From Streptomyces sp. Je 1-79 (GTDB lineage Bacteria > Actinomycetota > Actinomycetes > Streptomycetales > Streptomycetaceae): a stretch of 64,000 nucleotides of DNA. Within the stretch, counting starts at the first letter, position 1; each line of letters begins with the position of its first letter. The translations under genes were made by a program, and so were the position numbers. Below are positions 9,115 to 17,941 of the stretch, piece by piece. The stretch covers positions 62,001 to 126,000 of the forward strand of contig NZ_JAMGSL010000016.1 in the NCBI RefSeq assembly GCF_025195125.1, given 5' to 3'. The notes beneath the pieces were generated by a model that saw only the letters and a program-made list of their open reading frames with translations, had not been told where the DNA came from and searched no databases.

Positions 9115-9896
9115 TGACCGAGACCGACTACGAGACGATCCTCGTCGAACGCAAGGGCCGCACCGCCCTCCTCACCCTCAACCGGCCGAAGGCGCTCAAC
9201 GCCCTCAACCTCCAGGTCATGAACGAGGTCGTGAGCGCCGCCGAGGCCCTCGACCGCGCCCCGGACATCGGCTGCATCGTCCTCACCGGCTCCCCGAAGG
9301 CCTTCGCGGCCGGCGCGGACATCAAGGAGATGCAGCCGCAGGGGTACATGGACATGTACCTCACCGACTGGTTCACCGCCTGGGACCGGCTCGGCGACCT
9401 GCGCACCCCCACGGTCGCCGCCGTCTCCGGCTACGCCCTGGGCGGCGGCTGCGAACTCGCGATGCTCTGCGACATCCTGCTGGCCGCCGACACCGCCGTC
9501 TTCGGACAGCCCGAGATCAAGCTGGGTGTCATCCCGGGCATCGGCGGATCCCAGCGGCTCACCCGGGCCGTCGGCAAGGCGAAGGCCATGGAACTCTGTC
9601 TGACCGGACGGACCATGGACGCCGTCGAGGCCGAACGGGCCGGCCTGGTCTCCCGTGTCGTCCCGGCCGACGACCTGCTGTCCGAGGCCCTCGCGGTCGC
9701 GGAGAGCGTCGCCGGGATGTCGAAGCCGGTCGCGATGATGGCCAAGGAGGCCGTGAACCGCGCTTTCGAAACCACCCTGGCGGAGGGCGTGCGCTTCGAA
9801 CGCCGCCTGTTCCACGCCGTGTTCGCCACGGCGGACCAGAAGGAGGGCATGTCCGCCTTCGTGGACAAGCGGGCCCCGGACTTCACCCACCGCTGA
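9114..9896 (+). CDS. Enoyl-CoA hydratase (crotonase family)
   Basis: Crotonase of 260 residues, hydrating enoyl-CoA thioesters in the cytosol. The oxyanion-hole segment AAGADIKEM and the block GYALGGGCELAM are intact. The two catalytic-position glutamates are present, one in GGCELA and one in FGQPEIKLGVIPG. The C-terminal half (KPVAMMAKEAVNRAFE) is typical of bacterial short-chain enoyl-CoA hydratases. It overlaps the mmsB remnant by ATGA, suggesting an ancestral role in valine or branched-chain catabolism, but its actual substrate is unknown. Translation could depend on readthrough from the decayed upstream frame; a GAAGGGA sequence 10-16 bases before the ATG can serve as its own ribosome site. 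Confidence 0.9.
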   Translation: MTETDYETILVERKGRTALLTLNRPKALNALNLQVMNEVVSAAEALDRAPDIGCIVLTGSPKAFAAGADIKEMQPQGYMDMYLTDWFTAWDRLGDLRTPTVAAVSGYALGGGCELAMLCDILLAADTAVFGQPEIKLGVIPGIGGSQRLTRAVGKAKAMELCLTGRTMDAVEAERAGLVSRVVPADDLLSEALAVAESVAGMSKPVAMMAKEAVNRAFETTLAEGVRFERRLFHAVFATADQKEGMSAFVDKRAPDFTHR

Positions 9897-9985
9897 CCCC
9901 CCGCCCCCGCCCCGGCCCGTCCCTTCGCCCCTCACAGGCGAAGAGACCGGCCAGGGCCCCCGTCCGGGCAACCGGACCCGGCCCT

Positions 9986-10025
9986 ACGGGATCAGGATGC
10001 CCCCCGGCTCCCCACGGGATCAGGA
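9986..10025. repeat. Short direct repeat duplicating the metE stop region
   Basis: ACGGGATCAGGA occurs at 9986-9997 and again at 10014-10025. The second copy contains the metE stop codon, so the first looks like a small duplication of the gene's end. Confidence 0.6.
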
Positions 10026-12344
10026 CGTCTCGGACCCCAGCCCGGCGCGGACCTCGCGGGCGGCCGCGACGAGGTTCTCCAGCGACGCGCGGGTCTCGGG
10101 CCAGCCACGGGTCTTCAGACCGCAGTCGGGGTTGACCCAGAGACGCTCGGCGGGGATCGCCTCAAGTCCCTTGCGCAGCAGGGAAGCCGCCTCCTCGGTG
10201 CTGGGGACGCGCGGGGAGTGGATGTCCCAGACGCCGGGCCCGGCCTCGCGGGGATATCCGTGCGCCGCCAGTTCACCGGCGACCTGCATGTGGGAGCGGG
10301 CGGCCTCCAGGCTGATGACGTCGGCGTCGAGGTCGTCGATGGCCTGGACGATGTCGCCGAACTCCGCGTAGCACATGTGCGTGTGGATCTGGGTGTCCGG
10401 CCGCACGCCGCTCGTGGTGAGCCGGAACGACTCGGTCGCCCAGGCCAGGTAGGCGGCGTGGTCGGCGGCGCGCAGCGGCAGGGCCTCGCGAAGCGCCGGC
10501 TCGTCGACCTGGATCACCGACGTGCCCGCCGCCTCCAGGTCGTTCACCTCGTCGCGCAGGGCGAGCGCCACCTGCCGTGCGGTCTCGCCCAGCGGCTGGT
10601 CGTCCCGTACGAAGGACCAGGCCAGCATGGTGACCGGACCGGTCAGCATGCCCTTGACCGGCTTGGAGGTCTGCGACTGGGCGTACGTCGTCCAGCGCAC
10701 CGTCATCGCCTGGGGGCGGGAGATGTCCCCGGCCAGCACCGGGGGCCGGACGTAGCGGGTGCCGTAGGACTGCACCCAGCCGTGCTGGGTGGCGAGGTAG
10801 CCGGTCAGCTGCTCGGCGAAGTACTGCACCATGTCGTTGCGCTCGGGCTCGCCGTGGACCAGGACGTCGATCCCGGCCTTCTCCTGGAAGGAGAGGACCT
10901 CGCGGATCTCGTCCTTGATCCGCTCCTCGTACCCGGCGGCGTCGATCCGGCCGGCCCGCAGATCGGCCCGCGCGGTCCGCAGTTCGCCGGTCTGCGGGAA
11001 CGAACCGATGGTCGTCGTCGGCAGCAGCGGAAGGCCCAGGTGCGCGCGCTGGGCAGCGGACCGCTCCGCGTACGGCTGGGAGCGACGGCCGTCCGCGTCG
11101 GTGATGGCGGCGGTGCGGGCGCGCACGGCGGGATCGCTGGTCAGGGCGGAGCCGGCGCGGGAGGCCAGGTCGGCCCGGTTCGCGGCGAGTTCGGCCGCGA
11201 TGGCGCCCGTGCCCCGGGCGAGCCCGCGCGCCAGTACGGCGATCTCCGCCGTCTTCTGCCGGGCGAAGGCGAGCCAGCGGGCGATCTGCGGATCGATGTC
11301 GCGCTCGGCCGTCGCGTCGAGCGGCACGTGTAGCAGGGAGCAGGAGGCGGCCACGTCCACCCGGTCGGCGAGGCCCAGGAGCGTGCCGAGGGTGGCCAGT
11401 GACTTCTTGTAGTCGTTGATCCAGATGTTGCGGCCGTTGACGACGCCCGCCACCAGGCGCTTGCCGGGCAGACCGCCGACGGCGGCGAGGTCTTCGAGGT
11501 TGGCGACGCCCGACTCGGTGAAGTCGAGGGCCAGTCCTTCGACCGGAGCCTTGGCCAGGACGCCCAGCGCGTCACCGAGCCGGCCGAAGTAGGAGGCGAC
11601 CAGCAGCTTCGGCCGGTCCGTGGCGCCACCCAGGTCGCGGTAGGCCCGCGCCGCGGCGTTCAGCTCGGCCGGGGTGCGGTCCTGGACCAGGGCGGGCTCG
11701 TCGAGCTGCACCCACTCGGCACCGGCCTCCCGGAGCCCGGCGAGCACCTGGGCGTACACCGGCAGCAGCCGGTCGAGGAGCGTCAGCGGCTCGAAGTCGG
11801 CGGCCACGCCGGGAGCGGGCTTGGCGAGCAGCAGGTAGGTGACGGGGCCGACGAGGACCGGGCGGGCGGCGTGACCCAGCGCCAGGGCCTCCTTCAACTC
11901 GGCGACCTGCTTGGCCGAGTCGGCCGTGAAGACGGTGTCAGGACCCAACTCCGGCACCAGGTAGTGGTAGTTCGTGTCGAACCACTTGGTCATCTCCAGC
12001 GGCGCGACGTCCTGGGTGCCCCTGGCCATCGCGAAGTAGCCGTCCAGCGCGTCGGCCGCCACCGCCGCACGGTGCCGCTCGGGGACGGCGCCGACCATTA
12101 CACTGGTGTCCAGGACGTGGTCGTAGTACGAGAAGTCACCGGACGGCACCTCGTGGATGCCGGCGTCGGCGAGCTGCCGCCAGTTCGAACGGCGAAGGCC
12201 GGCCGCGGTCTCCCGGAGGGCGTCGGCGGTGACGCGGCCCTTCCAGTAGCCCTCGACGGCCTTCTTCAGTTCGCGGTTCTGCCCCTGGCGGGGGTAGCCG
12301 TGCACGGTCGCTCGTGCGGCCGCGGCTGTGGGCTTCGGTGTCAC
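10020..12344 (-). CDS. metE: Cobalamin-independent methionine synthase
   Basis: 5-methyltetrahydropteroyltriglutamate-homocysteine methyltransferase of 774 residues, making the methyl transfer of methionine biosynthesis without B12. Both TIM-barrel halves are present. The zinc site can be seen as IHTHMCYAEF (His and Cys), the Glu in VISLEAARS and the Cys in NPDCGLKTRG. I chose the GTG at 12344, which has AAGGAG six bases upstream; the longer frame runs into the riboswitch leader. A cobalamin riboswitch lies about 180 bases upstream, so expression should fall when B12 is available. This fits the known regulation of metE in Streptomyces. Confidence 0.96.
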   Translation of the reverse strand: MTPKPTAAAARATVHGYPRQGQNRELKKAVEGYWKGRVTADALRETAAGLRRSNWRQLADAGIHEVPSGDFSYYDHVLDTSVMVGAVPERHRAAVAADALDGYFAMARGTQDVAPLEMTKWFDTNYHYLVPELGPDTVFTADSAKQVAELKEALALGHAARPVLVGPVTYLLLAKPAPGVAADFEPLTLLDRLLPVYAQVLAGLREAGAEWVQLDEPALVQDRTPAELNAAARAYRDLGGATDRPKLLVASYFGRLGDALGVLAKAPVEGLALDFTESGVANLEDLAAVGGLPGKRLVAGVVNGRNIWINDYKKSLATLGTLLGLADRVDVAASCSLLHVPLDATAERDIDPQIARWLAFARQKTAEIAVLARGLARGTGAIAAELAANRADLASRAGSALTSDPAVRARTAAITDADGRRSQPYAERSAAQRAHLGLPLLPTTTIGSFPQTGELRTARADLRAGRIDAAGYEERIKDEIREVLSFQEKAGIDVLVHGEPERNDMVQYFAEQLTGYLATQHGWVQSYGTRYVRPPVLAGDISRPQAMTVRWTTYAQSQTSKPVKGMLTGPVTMLAWSFVRDDQPLGETARQVALALRDEVNDLEAAGTSVIQVDEPALREALPLRAADHAAYLAWATESFRLTTSGVRPDTQIHTHMCYAEFGDIVQAIDDLDADVISLEAARSHMQVAGELAAHGYPREAGPGVWDIHSPRVPSTEEAASLLRKGLEAIPAERLWVNPDCGLKTRGWPETRASLENLVAAAREVRAGLGSETS

Positions 12345-12520
12345 GGAACTCTCCTTCGCGAGATGTGTCCTGAACGCCCCGGAGACGGGACGTGGACGCG
12401 AAGGAACGGACGACCGGGCGGACCACGTCACGGACATGCCGCACGCGCCGCTCGATATGTACGCCGACCCGCCCACGAGGTCGCCGGGATCACCGCGCGC
12501 GGAATCGTCCGCGTGCGGGC

Positions 12521-12695
12521 AACGGGCAGGTCTTCGGACTCGCGGGCACGCCCACCGGATCGAACCGGCGGACACCTACTGGCCGTCGCTTCCCAGACCC
12601 GTACCGGGTCCAGTGCGTATGACGGCGGTCGTTCCCGCTCACCGCTGCGGGGCAGTCCCGGATTCCCACCGGGTTCCCTCTTACGACGCATCCCG
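12521..12695 (-). promoter_or_regulatory. Cobalamin (B12) riboswitch controlling metE
   Basis: On the minus strand the leader contains GTGGGAATCCGGGACTGCCC followed by CGCAGCGGT, the conserved core of the B12 aptamer. It ends in GAGTCCGAAGACCTGCCCG, matching the conserved 3' segment (AGTC-x-GA-x-ACCTGCC). The 5' boundary is approximate. The aptamer ends about 180 bases before the metE GTG, leaving room for an expression platform that hides the start or terminates transcription. Confidence 0.93.
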
Positions 12696-12946
12696 CCTGG
12701 CGGACGGGGCGAACCAGCTGCAGGGCCCACCTTAGGCGGACGGACGGTGACCGCACACCCTTGCCCGTATTCCGGACCGTGCCGCACGCCCTCGCCGCGC
12801 GCCGGCTGCCGGGAAGGAGCGGTCAGCCGGGGGCGACCGTTTTCCGCGTTCCTCAGCGGGCAGGCGCGCCAGCACGGGCACGTCGGCGCGGACCGTCCGG
12901 ACGAGGGCGGCATGGCCGGGCCTGTACACCGAGAGAGGAGCGGACC

Positions 12947-13903
12947 GTGACGCAGTTCGGCTACTTCCTCGCCTGCGAGGAATTCACCCCCGACGAATTG
13001 CTGGACCAGGCGAAAAGGGCGGCGGACGCGGGCTTCACGCGGCTCGCGATCTCCGACCACTTCCACCCGTGGAACGACGCCCAGGGCAACAGTCCCTTCG
13101 TGTGGTCGGTGATCGGAGCCCTGTCACAGACCGTCGAGCTGCCGGTCACCACCCTCGTCACCTGTCCCACCGTCCGTCTGCACCCCGCCGTCACCGCACA
13201 GGCCGCGGCCACCTCCAGCGTGCTGCTCGACGGGAACTTCACACTCGGGGTGGGCACCGGCGAAGCGCTCAACGAACACGTGCTGGGCGACCGCTGGCCC
13301 CGCCACGCGGAACGGGCGGACATGCTGGAGGAGGCCGTCGAGGTCATGCGCCGGCTGTTCACCGGCGACGTCGTCAGCCACCAGGGCCGCCACTACACCG
13401 TCGACAACGCCCGCCTCTACACCGTCCCCCGCGTCCCGCCCCCCGTCTACGTCTCCGCGTTCGGACCGAACGCCGCCGAGCTGGCCGGACGCATCGGGGA
13501 CGGCTTCGTCCTCATGGGACCCGAGCGGGAGCTGATCGACGTCTTCCGCCGGTCCGGCGGGGCGGGCAAGCCGGTCGTCGGCGGTCTCAAGGTGTGCTGG
13601 GACAGCGACCGCGAACGGGCCGTCGACACCGTCCACCGGCTCTGGCCCAGCGAGCTGCTCCCCGGTGAACTCGGCCAGATCCTGCCGACCCCCACGCACT
13701 TCGAGCAGGCAGCCCAGCTCGTCACCCGCGACCAGGTCGCGGAGAGCGTCCCGTGCGGGAACGACCCGGACGACCACGTCGGAGCGATCCGCGCCTACGT
13801 GGACGCGGGCTTCGACGAGGTCTACGTCGGACAGATCGGCCCCGCCCGGCAGGACTTCTTCGACAACTACCGCAAGGCCGTCCTGCCGGCCCTCGCCGCG
13901 TGA
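12947..13903 (+). CDS. F420-type luciferase-like (LLM) oxidoreductase
   Basis: Flavin/F420-dependent oxidoreductase of 318 residues with the bacterial-luciferase TIM barrel. The N-terminus FGYFLACEEF and ISDHFHPWNDAQGNSPFVW resemble the F420-dependent glucose-6-phosphate dehydrogenase-like group. Other family features are LGVGTGEALNEHVLG and VYVSAFGPNAAELAGRIGDG. The start is the GTG at 12947, with GAGAGGAG six bases upstream. The gene diverges from the metE riboswitch. It is followed after 111 bases by the TPP enzyme on the same strand. The substrate is unknown. Confidence 0.87.
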   Translation: MTQFGYFLACEEFTPDELLDQAKRAADAGFTRLAISDHFHPWNDAQGNSPFVWSVIGALSQTVELPVTTLVTCPTVRLHPAVTAQAAATSSVLLDGNFTLGVGTGEALNEHVLGDRWPRHAERADMLEEAVEVMRRLFTGDVVSHQGRHYTVDNARLYTVPRVPPPVYVSAFGPNAAELAGRIGDGFVLMGPERELIDVFRRSGGAGKPVVGGLKVCWDSDRERAVDTVHRLWPSELLPGELGQILPTPTHFEQAAQLVTRDQVAESVPCGNDPDDHVGAIRAYVDAGFDEVYVGQIGPARQDFFDNYRKAVLPALAA

Positions 13904-14014
13904 CGCGAGCCCCGTCGGCCCGGGCCCCGCGCGCCGCCCTCCGTCGCTCTCCGGCGCTCTCCGGGACCGGGCCGCAGACCTGAGCCATCCGGACAGAACC
14001 GAAAGGAACCTTCC

Positions 14015-15832
14015 GTGTCGATCAAGGTGTCCGACTTCATCCTCCAGAGGCTGCGCGAGTGGGACGTCGACCACGTCTTCGCCTACCCCGGCGACGGCAT
14101 CAACGGCCTGCTCGCCGCCTGGGGCCGCGCCGACGACAAGCCCCGGTTCGTCCAGTCGCGGCACGAGGAGATGTCCGCACTCGAAGCCGTCGGGTACGCC
14201 AAGTTCTCGGGCAAGGTCGGGGTCTGCGCGGCGACCTCGGGCCCGGGAGCGATCCACCTCCTCAACGGGCTCTACGACGCCAAACTCGACCATGTTCCGG
14301 TGGTGGCCATCGTGGGCCAGACCAACCGCAGCGCCATGGGAGGCTCCTACCAGCAGGAGGTCGACCTGCTGAGTCTGTACAAGGACGTCGCGTCGCAGTT
14401 CTGCGAGATGGTGACCGTCCCGGAGCAGCTGCCGAACGTCATCGACCGGGCCATCCGCACGGCGTACGCGATGCGGACCGTCACCGCGGTCATCGTCCCC
14501 GCCGACGTCCAGGAACTCGACTACTCTCCGCCGACGCACGCCTTCAAGATGGTCCCCTCCAGCCTCGGCGCGGCGGCGTACGCCCCGATTCCGGCCGAGC
14601 AGGAGATCGCGCGCGCGGCCGAGGTGCTGGAGGCGGGCGAGAAGCCCGCCATCCTCATCGGGCAGGGCGCCCGGGGCGCGCGGGCCGAGATCGAGGAGGT
14701 CGCGAACGTACTGGGGGCGGGCGTCGCCAAGGCGCTGCTCGGCAAGGACGCGCTCCCGGACGACCTGCCCTTCGTGACCGGTTCGATCGGGCTCCTCGGC
14801 ACCCGGCCCTCCTACGAGATGATGCGGGACTGCGACACGCTTCTCGTGGTGGGATCCAGCTTCCCGTACACGCAGTTCCTGCCCGAACTCGACCAGGCCC
14901 GTGCCGTGCAGATCGACATCGACCCCTTCATGATCGGGCTGCGCTACCCGTTCGAGGTGAACCTGGTCGGAGACGCGAGGACGACCCTCCAGGCCCTCCT
15001 GCCCCGGCTGAAGCGGAGGAAGCACGGGGCATGGCGCAAGAAGATCGAGAAGGACACCGCGCGCTGGTGGGACGTCATGGAGCGCAGGGCCGCCGTGGAC
15101 GCCGAACCCATCAACCCCGAGTACGTGGTCCACACCCTCGACGCCCTGCTGCCGGACAACGCGATCCTGGCTGCCGACTCCGGCTCCTCGGCCAACTGGT
15201 ACGCCCGCCACCTGCGGATACGTGAATCGATGCGCGGCTCGCTGTCCGGAACCCTCGCCACCATGGGCTCCGCGGTGCCCTACGCGATCGGGGCCAAGTT
15301 CGCCCATCCCGACCGGCCCGCCATCGCGATCGTGGGGGACGGCGCGATGCAGATGAACGGGATGGCGGAACTCGTCACGGCGGCCAAGTACCGGCCCCTG
15401 TGGCAGGACCAGAGGCTGATCGTGGCGGTGCTGAACAACCAGGACCTCAACCAGGTGACCTGGGAGATGCGTGCGCTCACCGGAGCGCCCCAGTTCCTGC
15501 CCTCACAGGAGCTCCCCGACGTGCCGTACGCGGACTTCGCCCGCTCGGTCGGCCTGGGCGGGCTCCGAGTGGAGAAGCCGGAGGAGGTGGAATCGGCCTG
15601 GCAGGAGGCCCTGGGGGCCGACCGGCCCTTCGTCATCGACTTCCGTACGGATCCGGCGGTTCCGCCGATCCCTCCGCACGCGAGCCTGGAGCAGATGGAG
15701 GCGGCGGCCACGGCGGTCCTCAAGGGCGACAGCGATCGCGCCGGCATGATCAGGCAGGGGCTTAAGGCCAAGGTCCAGGAGATGCTGCCCGGCCGACGAC
15801 ACCGCGACGACTCGCCTGGTGCCTCGCACTGA
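14015..15832 (+). CDS. Pyruvate oxidase-like TPP-dependent enzyme
   Basis: Thiamine-diphosphate enzyme of 605 residues related to pyruvate oxidase and acetolactate synthase. The N-terminal PYR domain has VFAYPGDGINGLL and the cofactor-activating Glu (E51) in SRHEEMSALEA. The middle domain is TPP-family. The C-terminal PP domain carries the TPP motif GDGAMQMNG through VLNN at about residues 440-468. GTG start with AAAGGA upstream. The substrate could be pyruvate, oxidised or decarboxylated; FAD dependence cannot be decided from sequence alone. It may be co-transcribed with the upstream LLM gene. Confidence 0.87.
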   Translation: MSIKVSDFILQRLREWDVDHVFAYPGDGINGLLAAWGRADDKPRFVQSRHEEMSALEAVGYAKFSGKVGVCAATSGPGAIHLLNGLYDAKLDHVPVVAIVGQTNRSAMGGSYQQEVDLLSLYKDVASQFCEMVTVPEQLPNVIDRAIRTAYAMRTVTAVIVPADVQELDYSPPTHAFKMVPSSLGAAAYAPIPAEQEIARAAEVLEAGEKPAILIGQGARGARAEIEEVANVLGAGVAKALLGKDALPDDLPFVTGSIGLLGTRPSYEMMRDCDTLLVVGSSFPYTQFLPELDQARAVQIDIDPFMIGLRYPFEVNLVGDARTTLQALLPRLKRRKHGAWRKKIEKDTARWWDVMERRAAVDAEPINPEYVVHTLDALLPDNAILAADSGSSANWYARHLRIRESMRGSLSGTLATMGSAVPYAIGAKFAHPDRPAIAIVGDGAMQMNGMAELVTAAKYRPLWQDQRLIVAVLNNQDLNQVTWEMRALTGAPQFLPSQELPDVPYADFARSVGLGGLRVEKPEEVESAWQEALGADRPFVIDFRTDPAVPPIPPHASLEQMEAAATAVLKGDSDRAGMIRQGLKAKVQEMLPGRRHRDDSPGASH

Positions 15833-15931
15833 AAACCGCGCATTGAAGGCGCGGCACACTGAATACCGCGCACGGAAGACCGACCGCGCCCTGAAGATCG
15901 CGCACTGACAACCGGGCGCCGCTCGCGGAAA

Positions 15932-15959
15932 GCCGGGCGGCCGCCCTGGTGCGCCCGGC
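15932..15959. terminator. Candidate hairpin between TPP enzyme and DUF6480-like gene
   Basis: GCCGGGCG (15932-15939) and CGCCCGGC (15952-15959) form an 8-bp stem with a 12-base loop between convergent genes. The preceding 100 bases hold degenerate repeats of a GCGCACTGAAxACCG-like unit. Confidence 0.5.
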
Positions 15960-15981
15960 GGGGCCTTCCGGTCCCGCCGGG

Positions 15982-16224
15982 TCAGAGCGCGAGCACGATG
16001 GCGTAGACGAGGAAGAACAGGGCGACGAGCACGGCCAGCGCCACGATCAGCGCGAGCGGGCCACGGGCCCAGCCGGGCTTGGGCTGCCGATGGGGCCCGG
16101 CTGCCGTGCCGGTGCCCGACTCGGCGGGTGGCGTCTCGCCCGGCGGCACGCCGCCGCCCGGTTCGAGTCCTGGCGTCGTACGGGGGTCCGGGTCCGGGTT
16201 GCTTTCCCCTTGCTTTTCGGTCAT
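15982..16224 (-). CDS. Small Pro-rich membrane protein (DUF6480-like)
   Basis: About 80 residues. The N-terminal half is polar and Pro/Gly-rich (NPDPDPRTTPGLEPGGGVPP), matching a pattern I associate with DUF6480. One transmembrane helix (PLALIVALAVLVALFFLVYA) sits at the very C-terminus, so the protein may be tail-anchored with the polar part in the cytosol. Start chosen at MTEKQG (16224); a longer frame begins at 16272. It is the last minus-strand gene next to the gas-vesicle operon, 60 bases beyond gvpK. Function unknown. Confidence 0.75.
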   Translation of the reverse strand: MTEKQGESNPDPDPRTTPGLEPGGGVPPGETPPAESGTGTAAGPHRQPKPGWARGPLALIVALAVLVALFFLVYAIVLAL

Positions 16225-16284
16225 ATCGGGCGATTCCCCGTCCTGGGCCGGACCATGCCCGACGACGGCCACGTGTTCGCGGCC

Positions 16285-16848
16285 TCAGTCCCCCCGCGGC
16301 AGCAGGGGGCCGAGCGGGCCGAGGTCGAGGTTGAGGTCCTCGAGCGTGTAGCCGTGCTCCGCGCAGAGGTCGGCCAGGGCGTCGTGGAGAGCCATCAGCG
16401 TGGCGCCCAGCTCCTCCTCCTGGTCGTCGCTGAGGTCGCCGGCGTCGACACGGCGCAGCGCCTGCCGCTCGATGAGCTGGCGCAGGAGCTCGACCAGAGT
16501 GAGGACCAGTTTCAGAAGGTCCTCCTCCACCGACTCGCGGTCGGCACGGATCCGGCGGGCGGGGCGCGGAGGTTCGCCGGCTCGCGCGGGCGGCGCCTGC
16601 ACGAGGCGGAAGGCGTCGCTCAGGGTGGCGCCGACGTTGCGCAGGGGCGCCGGAGCGTTCGGCCGGGGTGGCGAGGGACTGCCCGGCCGGGGCGGCGCCG
16701 GAGCGTCCGGGCGGGGTGGCGTCGGAGTCTTCGGCCGGGGTGGGACCGGAGCGTCCGGGTGGCGTGACGGGGGCGCGTTCGGTCGTGCGGCTGGGCGCGA
16801 GGACCGGGAGGTCTCCCGGTCGTTCCGCGCCTCGCTCTCGTCCGTCAC
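16285..16848 (-). CDS. gvpK: Gas vesicle protein GvpK with Pro-rich N-terminal repeats
   Basis: GvpK of 187 residues, an accessory protein of gas-vesicle assembly. The conserved domain is in the C-terminal ~110 residues: ESVEEDLLKLVLTLVELLRQ, LIERQALRRVDAGDL and LMALHDALADLCAEHGYTLE. The N-terminus is a low-complexity stretch with four or five copies of an eight-residue PPRPxxPx unit (about residues 25-62), longer than in most GvpK proteins. The start is a GTG overlapping the gvpS stop (GTGA). It is the last gene of the gvp operon. Confidence 0.93.
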   Translation of the reverse strand: MTDESEARNDRETSRSSRPAARPNAPPSRHPDAPVPPRPKTPTPPRPDAPAPPRPGSPSPPRPNAPAPLRNVGATLSDAFRLVQAPPARAGEPPRPARRIRADRESVEEDLLKLVLTLVELLRQLIERQALRRVDAGDLSDDQEEELGATLMALHDALADLCAEHGYTLEDLNLDLGPLGPLLPRGD

Positions 16849-17060
16849 ACCTGCCCCCGCCCCGTCGTCGTGAACGGGTCCGACTCGGAGTCGACGGACA
16901 CGATCAGCGCCCGCAGCGAGATGCGGACGAGGTCGATGTCGGCGATCGACAGGACGATGTCGCCGGAGAGCACCACGCCCCCGCTGAGCAGCCTGTCGAG
17001 CAGGTCGACGAGGGCGACCTGGCGGCCGGGCAGGGACTCGGCGGGCCGGGAGACGGTCAT
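16845..17060 (-). CDS. gvpS: Gas vesicle protein GvpS (GvpA-like)
   Basis: Small GvpA-family protein of 71 residues. LVDLLDRLLSGGVVLSGDIV is followed by LSIADIDLVRISLRALIVSV, the two-helix/two-strand core of GvpA-type shell proteins. Being short and near the operon end, it fits GvpS/GvpM-type minor shell or nucleation proteins. The ATG overlaps the gvpL stop, and its stop overlaps the gvpK start. Confidence 0.9.
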   Translation of the reverse strand: MTVSRPAESLPGRQVALVDLLDRLLSGGVVLSGDIVLSIADIDLVRISLRALIVSVDSESDPFTTTGRGQV

Positions 17061-17941
17061 GGCGCTCGCCCGGCCTCACCGGAAGGCTGCGGGGCGGGCG
17101 CCGACGGCGGCGGTGGTGGCATCGCGAAGGAGTACGGGGCCCACGGCCCGGTCACCTCGATGCGCACGCCCTCGGTGTCCTCGACGGCCCCGGTGAGCGC
17201 CGCCCGGAACGCGTCGGTCTGGTCGGCGGGGACGAGGTAGGCGTCGTTGAGGACGTTCTCCTCGGGGCCGCCCGCCAGCTCACCTCGCTGGGCGGGGTGG
17301 CGCACCCGGTGCCGGGTGAAGCGGGCGGCCACGTCCTCGACCCGCTCGGCGACGCGCTCGGCCCGCTGGTAGCGGGTCTCCCGCTCGCTGTGCTGGGCCC
17401 GGCGGCTCTTGAGATACGCCTTCCCGGGGCTGAGCGGCGCGGCGTCGGCGGAGTCGGCGGGCGCCTCGCCGCCCGTCGAGGGCGGGGCGGGACTGACGTA
17501 CAACTTGACGCCCAGCTCGCTCCGGCCGCGCAGCAGGGAGAGCCGCTCGACGAAGGCGCTCCGCTGGGCGGCGAGGGCCTGGCGGGCGCGGTCGTCGTTC
17601 TGGTACACGGTCGCCATGCGCAGCGGAAGGACGGTGTCGTGGCCGGCGACCGTCTGGACGACCTCGTGATGGGCGCGGGCGACGCCTTCCAGCCATTCCA
17701 GGTCCTCGAAACGCCGCTTCAGGGTCGGTTCGTCGAACTCCTGCCGTGAGACCCGGCCGGCGACGAACGCGACGGCGTCGGGACTGCCCGGATCCGCGGC
17801 GGCGTAGGGGCTCTCCTCGTTCTCGCCGAGCAGGAACACGGGGGCGCCGGAGATGCCGCGGACACCGGCGAGGGAGTCGCGCAGCGCCCGCGTGTCCGGA
17901 GCCACGGCGTAGACGTACGTGAGGCCGGCGTGGTCGTTCAT
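17057..17941 (-). CDS. gvpL: Gas vesicle protein GvpL (GvpF/L family)
   Basis: GvpF/GvpL-family accessory protein of 294 residues. It starts with LTYVYAVAPDTRALRDSLAG, typical for the family, and contains HHEVVQTVAGHDTVLPLRMA. The middle has the long charged helix KSRRAQHSERETRYQRAERV, and the ferredoxin-like C-terminal domain ends in ITGPWAPYSFA-type residues (VTGPWAPYSF). Family members bind GvpA and are needed for vesicle formation. A Pro-rich C-terminal tail is present. Both ends overlap the neighbours by four bases. Confidence 0.92.
   Translation of the reverse strand: MNDHAGLTYVYAVAPDTRALRDSLAGVRGISGAPVFLLGENEESPYAAADPGSPDAVAFVAGRVSRQEFDEPTLKRRFEDLEWLEGVARAHHEVVQTVAGHDTVLPLRMATVYQNDDRARQALAAQRSAFVERLSLLRGRSELGVKLYVSPAPPSTGGEAPADSADAAPLSPGKAYLKSRRAQHSERETRYQRAERVAERVEDVAARFTRHRVRHPAQRGELAGGPEENVLNDAYLVPADQTDAFRAALTGAVEDTEGVRIEVTGPWAPYSFAMPPPPPSAPAPQPSGEAGRAP

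Noticed and set aside
7952..10135. A 727-residue plus-strand frame joining the mmsB remnant to downstream sequence
   Set aside because: After ~9045 it reads the crotonase in the wrong frame (Arg/Pro-rich), so it is not a fusion gene.
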